DNA from: Callorhinus ursinus
Taxonomy: Eukaryota; Chordata; Mammalia; Carnivora; Otariidae
Direction: 5' to 3'
NCBI RefSeq assembly: GCF_003265705.1
Contig: NW_020312828.1
Coordinates: 58,121,455-58,185,454 of the forward strand
DNA length: 64,000 nt
The notes beneath the pieces were generated by a model. That model did not search any database, was not told the origin of the DNA, and was given only the letters and a program-made list of their open reading frames with translations. This document shows, in pieces, positions 56,278 through 64,000 of this stretch; position 1 is the stretch's first letter; every line of letters begins with the position of its first letter. The position numbers and the translations under genes were made by a program.

Positions 56278-56495
56278 GGGCGCCTGGGTGGCCCAGTCGT
56301 TAAACGTCTGCCTTCAGCTCAGGTCATGGTCCCAGGGTCCTGGGATCGAGCCCCGCATCAGGCTCCCTGCTCCGCGGCAAGCCTGCTTCTCCCTCTCCCA
56401 CTCCCCCTGCTTGTGTTCACTCTCTCGCTGTGTCTCTCTCTGTCAAATAAATAAATAAATAAAATCTTTGGGAAAAAAAAAAGAACAACAACAAC
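56278..56495 (+). mobile_element. SINEC inside the nested L1, second (young)
   Basis: The head gggcgcctgggtggcccagt keeps several CpGs. The tail is aaataaataaataaataaaa followed by acaacaacaac. A perfect 17-bp duplication, aaaaaggttaaaaatag, flanks it (56261-56277, 56496-56512). It is one of the latest events in the window. Confidence 0.98.
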
Positions 56496-57207
56496 AAAAA
56501 GGTTAAAAATAGAATTACCCTATGATCCAGCAATTGCACTCCTGGGTATTTGCCCAAAGAAAGTGAAAACAGTAATTCAAAGGGATACATGCACTGCCAT
56601 GTTTATAGCAGCATTATTTACAATAGCCAAGATATGGAAGCAGCCTGTGTCCATTGATAGATGAATGGATAAAGAAGATGTAATACAACCCACCCACACA
56701 CACACAATGGAATATTATTCAGCCATAAAAGAGAATGAAATTTTGCCATTTGCAATGATATGGATGGAGCTAGAGAGTATAATGCTAAGCTAAATAAGGT
56801 GGTCAGACAAAGATAAATAACATCATTTTACTCATATGTAGAATATAAGAAACAAAATAAATAGCAAAGGGAAAAAAGAGAGAAAGAAACAGACTCAAAT
56901 TATAGAGAACAAACTGAGGATTATCAGAGGGGAGGAGTTTGAGGGGATGGATTAAATAGGTGATGGGGATTAAAAAGTGCACTTGTCGTGATGAGCGCTA
57001 AGTGATATATGGAATTGTTGAATCACTATATTGTACATTGAAACTAACACTATGATTTAACTGGAATTAAAATAAAAACTTTAAAAAAGGGAATGCAAAG
57101 GATTTGAGTAGAGATGAAATTTCAGATCTCCAGATGAAACACAAGAAATGGATGAATAAACATAAAACATTCTTCTTCTACTTTTTTTTTAATTTAAAAG
57201 AAAAATA

Positions 57208-57305
57208 GGGTGTCTGGGTGGCTCAATTCGTTAAGCATCTGCCTTTGGCTCAGGTCATGATCCTGGGGTCCTGGGATTGAGCCCCAGGTCGGGGCTCACC
57301 TTGCT
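57208..57305 (+). mobile_element. SINEC, truncated
   Basis: The head gggtgtctgggtggctcaat and "ggctcaggtcatgatcctgg" run to about 57298. The CT-rich part and A-tail are then missing and the sequence goes directly back to L1M (gtgaaaataataatatattc). A later deletion is likely. Confidence 0.9.
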
Positions 57306-57457
57306 TGTTAAAGGTGAAAATAATAATATATTCTGCAGTATATAGGATATGTGGAACATATATTTCACAAAAAATGGTAAGGATGTTTTTGGAATTATGT
57401 TGTTTTATATGTATACACATTCACATTGTTATTGTAGATAAAATAATATACTAATTC

Positions 57458-57648
57458 TGGGATGCCTGGGTGGCTCAATCAGTAAAGTGTCAAAGTCTTA
57501 GTTTCGGCTCAGGTCATGATCTCAGGGTTGTGAGATCTAGCCCTGTGTAGGGCTCCGAGCTGGGTATGGAGCCTGCTTGGGATTCTCTCCCTCTCACTGC
57601 CCTCCCCCTGCCCCACAACTTGTGTGCGCTCTCTCTCTCAAAAATAAA
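57458..57648 (+). mobile_element. SINEC (tRNA-Lys-derived SINE)
   Basis: The head tgggatgcctgggtggctca, "gatctcagggttgtgagatc" and the tail ctctctctctcaaaaataaa are present. The duplication atactaattc / aatactaattc flanks it. Confidence 0.95.
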
Positions 57649-58214
57649 ATACTAATTCAAAGTAAACAGTGATTAATTAAAGAGACATATTTTCATCTCT
57701 AGAGCAAACACTAAACGTATATAGAGATAGAGCTGAAAATCTGTAAAAGAGATATCAAGATATAATTAAAATATATACATTTTAACCAAAAGAACAATAG
57801 AAAAAGGTGACAATTAGCTAGAAAACAGAAAGGACAAATCAAAAATGAATAGCAGGGTAGGAAACAGAAAAACATCTTATTACTAATTAAATGAAGATGG
57901 ATTAAATTTCAAAAGTATGTAACAATAAGAAAGTCAAGACTGAACCATATGCTGTCTAAAAAGGATGCTAAAAGTATGTATTATGCAACTAGTCATCATA
58001 GGAAAGCTGCAGGCTGCAAAGCAAGAAATAATACCAGAGACAAAGAGGGACTTTTATTATGTCTGAGCTAATTAGCATATTAACAATCTTAAAAATATAT
58101 TAAAAAAACTAACAGAAGTAAAAGGAGAATTAGATAAGCCTACAATTTCATGTAAAAATTTAATTCTCTTTTCCTAGTATTTTAAAAATCTAAATCAGAA
58201 TATTTACTCAATGT

Positions 58215-58527
58215 CTCAAATCCCTCCAACTTTAACATCTCTCTCAGAATAAAAGCTAAAATCTTTACTGTGTCTGCAAAACCCTATAGCATCCCCTCTC
58301 ATTACACCCCCTCTAACTTTCCCTTTCCTTGAAAAGACTTCAGAGACCCTGTCCCTTTTACTGTATCACAAAACCCCCATCATGCTTCTGTTTAGGGTTT
58401 TAGTATTTTTCATTTTCTCTTTCTAGAACAACCTTCCTCCAGGTAGTACATGGTTTGTAATCTCATATTTTTCAGGTTTTTATTCAAATTTCATATTCTT
58501 ATTGAGGCTTCCTCTGTCCATCACATT
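58215..58527 (+). mobile_element. L2 LINE 3' part (left of an insertion)
   Basis: The phrases "ctcagaataaaagctaaaat", "ctgcaaaaccctatagcatc", "tctctttctagaacaacctt" and "gtttttattcaaatttcata", ending "attgaggcttcctctg", follow L2 order toward the 3' end. It continues at 58768. Confidence 0.7.
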
Positions 58528-58767
58528 TTTAAAAATTTTATTATGTTATGTTAATCACCATACATTCCATCATTAGTTTTTGATGTAGTGTTCCATGATT
58601 CATTGTTTGCATGTAACACCCAGTGCTCTATTCAATATATGCCCTCTTTAATACCCATCACCAGGCTAACCCATCCCCCCACCCCCCTCCCCTCTATAAC
58701 CCTCAGTTTGTTTCTCAGAGTCCATAGTCTCTCATGGTTCGTCTCCCCCTCCAATTTCCCCCCCTTT
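58528..58767 (-). mobile_element. Young L1 3' end inserted in the L2, reverse
   Basis: The order is "tttttaaaaattttattatg", "cattagtttttgatgtagtg", "tatgccctctttaataccca", "tctcatggttcgtctccccc". The duplication tgtccatcacattt / tgtccatcaaattt flanks it. It is the same type of short 3'-end insertion as 38978-39160. Confidence 0.93.
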
Positions 58768-59012
58768 GTCCATCAAATTTAAAATACCCACCACTTCCCC
58801 AGCAGTGGGTATTCTCCATTCATCCTGAATTTTATTCAGCTTTATTTATCATCCTACACTCTCCCTATGTATTTTATTTGTCTAGTTGTTTGTTATTTGT
58901 TTACATGCACTAAGATATAAGTTACATGAGGGAAGGACTCATAAGTTTTGTTCCCAATTGTATCCTCAGTACTTAGAACAGTGCTTGTCCATGTTATTGA
59001 ATGAAAAATGAA
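58768..59012 (+). mobile_element. L2 LINE 3' end (right of the insertion)
   Basis: The phrases "catgagggaaggactcataa", "gttcccaattgtatcctcag", "tacttagaacagtgcttgtc" and "attgaatgaaaaatgaata" give the L2 3' terminus. It is collinear with 58215-58527. Confidence 0.8.
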
Positions 59013-59134
59013 TACATAATTAAACAATATTTCTCTAATCCAGTGGTGGATCTAAAATCTACATACCCTATGACCAAACAAAATGCAGATTAGAGCCACT
59101 TATGAAACAAAATGCAAAGAATTAAAGGTTTGGA

Positions 59135-59245
59135 AAGGAACATTTTGGTCTAACCCAATCCTCATTTTACCATTGAGGAACCTGAGCCCCAGAGAGGTTT
59201 GCCTAGTGCACAGCAAGAGTGAGTTGCAGAATACACCACTTTATA
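59135..59245 (-). mobile_element. MIR-like fragment
   Basis: The phrases "ctcattttaccattgaggaa", "cctgagccccagagaggttt" and "gcacagcaagagtgagttgc" are the reverse of a MIR core. Confidence 0.6.
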
Positions 59246-61379
59246 CATTTTCTCTTTCATTATGTGGCCATTCCAGAATTGGGGCTCATTGAAGTTTTCT
59301 GTTTGTCTCACATAGAATTAAAAGAAATTAGTTGCCAATGTTTAAACATTAACATATTTCTCATAAGGGTCTAAATACCAACTTCTCTTGAAAATTGGAA
59401 CATTTGCAACACTAGATCCATATTTCCATTTGGCAATAATTTTCACTGCTTAGATGAGGCATGTGTTCACAAATCTGCTTCCTTTTTATTTACCTCATCT
59501 TTCTGGTCCTTGTAGATATCCGATTTTGCAACTTTGGATTCATCCCTTCTTTTCATATTTTGTTTTATGTATGTGCCTATAAAATCATTGATTCTAGTAA
59601 TTATAGCATAACAATGGACTGAGGAGAAAATAAACTAACATTACTGCAAGGAAATTTAAATGATGCTATGATTCAAAATCTCTGCCCCATACATTTTACA
59701 AATATTCATACACATCTACTTAAATGTGCTTTTCAGGATTTCTGTCCCCATCTGAAGTTCTCCCACCTCAGAAAGTTACCTAAGGAAGTAATCCATCTGT
59801 CATTCACATTTTATTATAAATTACATAATAAAATCATGCTTTTTATTTTCCAGAATAGTCAGGCTTAATTAATTAATTGTCTTAATTGAGAAATGGGAAA
59901 ATTGTCATATATATATATTTACATATTTATTTATTTTAGTTTGAGATGATGTGAAGGAAGCTAAAGCCAGGTTAACTGTGTGGGAATAGTTTTTATAGTT
60001 AAAGAGAAGTACATGTTTATACAGAGTTTCAATACAGTTAAAAGAGAGGTATTAAGAAGTAGGGGAGATATTTATGTTAAGTTTCACCTAACTGTGTAGT
60101 TTTGCTGCTTGTCCTTGTTATATACTGCGATGCCAAACTACTGAATTAATCTTGCCTGACACAAGGTTGTGTTCCTATTTCAAGTGCTATAGGCAGTTAT
60201 TTTAAGGAAAACAAGACTCATATTTTTGTGAATAACTAGATTTCTTATATCAATCTTGTCTACTACTTAATTGTTGATAATATCAACAGTATGTACAGCC
60301 TGTTTGGCTCCAGCTCTAAAGTAGAATATTGCATATATTTCTGGTGAAAATGTGAATTTAAGGGAATCCAAACCATTACTTTATTTCCCTCTGTTTTAAT
60401 AACATTGTAAATAATTTTCTCTGGTTGTTTTATTTTTCTTTATTGCCCACACAGCCTCCTACATAGCCAAATTCATTTCTTGATTGCATAGTGGTGACTG
60501 AACACGTAGGTGCTTACTAAAATAAATGTGCTGTTGAGACATATGGGCACAGCTTTTTTCCAGCTAATTTAATATTTTTCCTTTAATGCCTGCATAATAT
60601 TTTGCTTTTCTAAACTGTATAACTGGCACTGATAACCAATTTCGCAAGATTATGTTCTCTATTCTAACTACTCCTATTATCATCTGTCTTGTAGGATTTT
60701 TTTTTCCCTTTGTGTTAGGAAGATTCATTAGGATATTCAGGCCATTACTGCTTAAAGTCTGAAATATTCTTTTTCATATTCTTTTTCACTATGCCTTTCT
60801 TTTTCCAAGAGGAAATCACCTACCTCAGAGCATAACAAACTTTTCTTCTAGAAAAAACACTTCTTTCAGCCGTAGGTGGTAAGCATAAGACATCATGATG
60901 GCATAATACACTTCACCTGAAGAGAGATGATATTTTCGGCTTTTTCTAAAATTTTGTTTGCATCAACATGATATTGTCCCTGCAATACTAGATTATATTG
61001 TTGCTTTTGCTACTTATTAAATTATGGTGACTATATTTTGGAAAAAGATCAAAAGGTGTCAATTATGAAGATTCTGTCATTTGTCCCATATCACATCTTT
61101 AGTGTAAAAACATGACTACTCACTCTGGGCTTTGCTCTAGTACTGGAGAAGATAAAATCTGCTTTATTTGAGGAAAGAATTCATTTATGTATGGTGGCTG
61201 AAATGGTAATTCTTCCAGACTCTTGTGCATTTATAGCTGCTCTATTTTGTCCACTTTTTTTTTGTAATTTGGTGTTAGAAATTTGCATTAAAATAGATAA
61301 TAATTTGGGCTGGAAATATTAGGATCATATTCTTACACGGTTTAACCCCATTGAGAAGTTCCACTTAGATTGATTGTTT
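59246..61379. other. Mostly repeat-free interval
   Basis: For about 2.1 kb I recognise no transposon apart from a short AT run near 59910. No frame reads as a protein. The blocks around 60130-60700 look like complex, non-repetitive DNA and are candidates for conserved noncoding sequence, without direct proof. Confidence 0.35.
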
Positions 61380-61393
61380 GAAATGCAGAATGT

Positions 61394-61594
61394 TGGGGCA
61401 CCTGTGTTGCTCAGTTGGTTAAGCAATTGCCTTTGGCTCATGTCACTGATCCTGGAGTCCCTGGATTGAGTCCCGCATGGAGCTCCCTCAGCAGGGAGTT
61501 TACTTCTCCATCTGACCCTCTCCCTTCTCATGCTCTCTCTCACTCTCTCTCTTTCAAATAAATAAATAAAATCTTTTAAAAAATTTTAAAAAAT
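61394..61594 (+). mobile_element. SINEC (tRNA-Lys-derived SINE)
   Basis: The head tggggcacctgtgttgctca, "ctgatcctggagtccctgga" and the tail aaataaataaataaaatctt are present. The duplication gaaatgcagaatgt / gaaatgaagaatgt flanks it (61380-61393, 61595-61608). Confidence 0.96.
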
Positions 61595-61608
61595 GAAATG
61601 AAGAATGT

Positions 61609-61932
61609 GCTGGCAGGAGATAGGCATGACTTACCCTACATAAGACCCTTACTGCCTTTCTACTCTCACAGAATTCTATTTTGTGTTCTTAGATGAAAAT
61701 TGCACAGAGTACTCTGATTTCAGGTAGGGATTTAGGATTTAATTATATAACTACCTTTGTTAGAGATGTAGGGAATCACATAGCATATAGTAAATCACGA
61801 TTCATTGAATAGCCCTGGATGAGACAGTTAAACAAAACAAAAACCTGATGCATTTGTGTAAAACTTACGTTCTTATTCACTCATTTGTTCGTTACACAAA
61901 TACATATTGAGTGTCAAGAAAGTGGCTCTAGA
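61609..61932. other. Unassigned DNA
   Basis: Nothing recognised between the two SINEs. Confidence 0.5.
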
Positions 61933-62147
61933 GGGGTGCCTAGGAGGCTCAGTCAGTTAAGTGTCTGCCTTCAGCTCAGGTCATGATCTTGGGATCCTGG
62001 GATCAAGGCCCACTTTGGGCTCTCTGCCCTGCAGGGAGTCTGCTTCTTTCTCTCTCTCTTTCTCCCTCTGCCCCTCCCCCTGCTTGTGCTTTCTTGCTCA
62101 CTCGCTCTCTCTCTCAAAATAGAAAAATAAATAAAATCTTTAAAAAT
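61933..62147 (+). mobile_element. SINEC (tRNA-Lys-derived SINE)
   Basis: The head ggggtgcctaggaggctcag, "tcatgatcttgggatcctgg", an extended CT-rich part and the tail aaaaataaataaaatcttta are present. No clear target duplication is visible. Confidence 0.95.
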
Positions 62148-62155
62148 AGAATTGG

Positions 62156-62338
62156 AATGCTAGGGTTCAATTCTATATTTGCCACTTACTAGCCGTTTAT
62201 AAACTAGTGCAAGTTAAATTCTTGCAGAGGGTGAGACTTCTAAATCATAGGTCTTCTAACTCTCAAAATATGTTGTAAGAATATATTTTTAATGCATACA
62301 AAGAATTATTACTCAGTAAATACTAGTCACCATTAGTA
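62156..62338 (+). mobile_element. MIR
   Basis: The phrases "tagggttcaattctatattt", "gccacttactagccgtttat", "gtgcaagttaaattcttgca" and "attactcagtaaatactagt" follow MIR from the tRNA-like head to the 3' end. Confidence 0.75.
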
Positions 62339-62639
62339 GTTTATCTACATGCCAAAAATGGAAATGAAAAATATTTGGTGTTCGAGGAGAATGCCAAGAG
62401 ACGCAAATCATGGAGTTAGAGGGGATAAGTGGAATCAATCTTAATTTATTGTGATGTATATGGATACATAGAGATGATATAGATATCAATGGTATATATA
62501 GCAATGACATATAGATGTCTATGATTTATATATATGTGTATATACATGGAAAAATGTTGGGAAATAAAAAATAAACTTCCTTTATTGTAAAGCCTGGGAA
62601 GATTTCAGATGAAGCTTGAACACTTGAAAGTCACTGGGT

Positions 62640-63450
62640 GAACAGAAGGGAAGGGTATTCCAGGCAGGAGGAACAGAATATGTAAGGTTTTATGAGGTAA
62701 CTGAGTATAATCAAGAGCAGCTAAAGGATAGGTTTTACTGGAAAGGAAGTGGACTGAGATGGGGCAGGAGAAAAATGAAAATAAGTACAGGAAGACATAA
62801 AAATTCTGTAGTTCTGTAAGGGATGATTAGCTGACTCCTTAAAGAGTTTAAGCAGGACAACTTATTTAAATGTAATGATTTAATTTAGTGATTTAATTTG
62901 CCTTTTAGGAAATGGCAGGGTACCTAGAGTGGATGTGGATGTGAAAAGGCAAGAGGTAAGTAGACAACTTGTGTAGATTTTGCAATGACCCCAGTGCAAT
63001 ATGGTTGCTGACCTGTACTTAACAACACAGTGAGAGGAGCGAATATGTATATTTATGAAACAGAATCTAATCCAAATACCCTGTAGTGAGATGGGAGTGA
63101 ACTGAGTTGGGAATGGCAGCCAGTAGCTTGGCCTGACCCTCCCAAGAAAGCATTTTTTTATGAGTAAAATGGTAAATCTGGTTTTTGTTAGACTGAATCT
63201 CAGTTGCTTGGTTTGTTAGACATCCACACACACACAAGGTGAGATGTTCAATGACCCCGGGAGGCTGAATCAGAGAACCATTCTGGAAGTAATCATGTCA
63301 AAATGGTTACTGGAACCATGAATGTGAATGGGATCATCTAGGTATGAAGGGAGGGTCCATAATAGCCAGGGAGGTGTACAGAATCCAGAAGAGAGAGCTG
63401 GTGCAGTAGCAAAGAGGAACTCCAGGAAAATGAGCGATCAAAATTAGTCC
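62640..63450 (-). mobile_element. L2 LINE, reverse orientation
   Basis: The phrases "agggtattccaggcaggagg", "agtttaagcaggacaactta", "agaggtaagtagacaacttg" and "gaatgggatcatctaggtat" read the L2 ORF2/3' region backwards. It is old, with gaps. Confidence 0.6.
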
Positions 63451-64000
63451 CTGAGAGGAATTCTTTAAAGTGCCCCTTCAACTGGGAAATTTAACAAGCA
63501 GTGGTGACATTGTGGAATTAGTTCACTGGCATGTTGCTGATAGAACCCATATCACAGTATATACAATAGAAAATTTCTGCTGTTGTCAAATAATACTTAA
63601 TGTTCTATGATGTGTTGACTGTTTCAAACAGCATGTGTGGTATGGTCTCATTTCTATGAAAATATTTATGCAAATAGTGATATATGATTTTTATATGTAA
63701 ATGTGAAGAATGACCATTCTTAGTAGAGCTATGAGTATTCAGTTTCCTTCTTTAAGCCTTTCTGCGTTTTTTTAAAATAATACACATGCATTTTTATAGA
63801 AATTAAGAAATATTATTTAAAGATTAGCTGTCAAGTGAGGAGAGGGAAAAAAATAGAATAAAGTAAAATCCAGAGCCTAAGGAGTTTTATAAGATGGCAG
63901 ACATATAATTATGTTTATATTCTGAAGACAAAGAGTCAGTGGAGAGAGAAAGCTAAATGTGTGAGGAGAAAGTGCAATCATGAAGAGAGAAAGCCCTAGA
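63451..64000. other. Unassigned; possible old repeat 3' end at 63615-63825
   Basis: The phrases "tggtatggtctcatttctat" and later "tttaaaataatacacatgca" plus "tttttatagaaattaagaaa" resemble the 3' end of an old LINE-type repeat I cannot name. The rest, to the window end, shows no feature. Confidence 0.35.

Larger units (their letters stand above)
55641..57085 (+). mobile_element. Younger L1 3' part inserted in the L1M
   Basis: Apart from two SINEs, this is a collinear L1 ORF2 C-terminus and 3' UTR: "gataaagggctagtatccaa", "gacatttttccaaagaagac", "tatgatccagcaattgcact", "tagatgaatggataaagaag", "gaatattattcagccataaa", ending "aattaaaataaaaactttaa". It is 5'-truncated. The possible target word aaaggaatgaaa / aaagggaatgcaaa is imperfect. 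Confidence 0.92.
57086..57990 (+). mobile_element. Old L1M, inter-ORF and ORF2 start (outer element, right)
   Basis: Resumes the outer L1M: "ttcttcttctactttttttt", "ataatatattctgcagtata", "aggatatgtggaacatatat", then the ORF2 N-terminal side ("aatgaagatggattaaattt", "accatatgctgtctaaaaag"). The spacing from ORF1 to ORF2 is what an L1M should have once the insertions are removed. Confidence 0.65.
1..64000. other. Whole window: gene-poor carnivoran DNA, no host gene found
   Basis: No open frame on either strand reads as a host protein. Frames over about 90 codons either overlap L1, SINE or ERV sequence or have no domain I recognise. I saw no tRNA outside the tRNA-derived SINEs, no rRNA, no snRNA and no multi-exon pattern I could defend. 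The carnivoran SINEC repeats fix the organism group. An exon in the unassigned stretches cannot be excluded, because short mammalian exons are hard to see without homology searches. Confidence 0.8.

Noticed and set aside
1..64000. CRISPR array, operon or prokaryotic features
   Set aside because: The repeats are SINE, LINE, LTR and microsatellite; the DNA is mammalian and no regularly spaced direct-repeat array exists.

Overview
The window is nuclear DNA from a placental carnivore, most likely an arctoid caniform (bear, seal or mustelid group). The key evidence is more than twenty copies of the tRNA-Lys-derived carnivoran SINE (SINEC/can-SINE). These have the caniform body ("tgatcccagggtcctggga", "ctccccctgcttgtgtt", A-rich tail with aataaataaaatc) and not the felid form. 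Carnivoran L1 3' ends are also present. The sequence looks AT-rich throughout. I assigned all families by reading and recall, without a database search, so subfamily names are provisional.

I found no host protein-coding gene, structural RNA gene or processed gene copy. The longest open frames are about 100 to 135 codons and lie in L1 (either strand), SINE or endogenous-retrovirus DNA, or show no recognisable domain. The window is a gene desert or the inside of a very large intron.

Layout: 1-1.28 kb unassigned. 1.28-3.28 kb is an old L1M/HAL1-type element with a decayed ORF1. 3.3-7.1 kb is mostly unassigned with a MIR. 7.1-9.4 kb is a SINE cluster plus an L1 3' end. 9.8-11.03 kb is an antisense L1 3' part. 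11.5-13.6 kb has a SINE, four consecutive L1 3' ends and an LTR-like block. 14.0-15.1 kb has an L1M piece and an MLT1-like LTR. 15.1-20.2 kb is mostly unassigned with MIR/L2 traces and microsatellites. 20.2-21.6 kb has a 135-bp direct repeat pair, L1M, MER20 and a hairpin. 21.6-27.3 kb is largely repeat-free with one SINE and one MIR. 27.3-30.4 kb has an MLT1 LTR, a MIR and an L1 inserted into another L1. 31.4-32.5 kb has a SINE and a possible Tigger piece. 34.0-34.7 kb holds out-of-order L1M fragments. 35.0-37.3 kb has SINEs and a MIR. 37.7-42.5 kb is a patchwork of old L1M pieces with one younger L1 insertion, a SINE pair and a split hAT element. 43.3-46.8 kb has a SINE, a MIR with an internal duplication and a hAT element. 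47.1-49.4 kb has a minus-strand class I ERV LTR and a plus-strand decayed retroviral pol. 50.2-51.7 kb is an antisense L1M 3' UTR. 52.7-53.5 kb has a SINE and an MLT1 LTR. 54.48 kb has a CTCF-like motif. 55.2-58.0 kb is a three-layer nest (L1M, then L1, then SINEs). 58.2-59.0 kb is an L2 split by an L1. 59.2-61.4 kb is mostly repeat-free. 61.4-62.3 kb has two SINEs and a MIR. 62.6-63.45 kb is an antisense L2.

There is no gene set acting together. The content is a layered record of retrotransposition: MIR/L2 and DNA transposons oldest, then MaLR/ERV LTRs and L1M, then carnivoran L1s, then SINEC copies with clean target-site duplications. I found no previously undescribed biological system. The points most worth following up are a CTCF-like site in a repeat-poor stretch, two repeat-free intervals that may be conserved noncoding DNA, a 135-bp duplication with a hairpin near its second copy, a 64-bp near-identical duplication inside an ancient element, several perfect inverted repeats, and an ERV whose LTR and pol face opposite ways.
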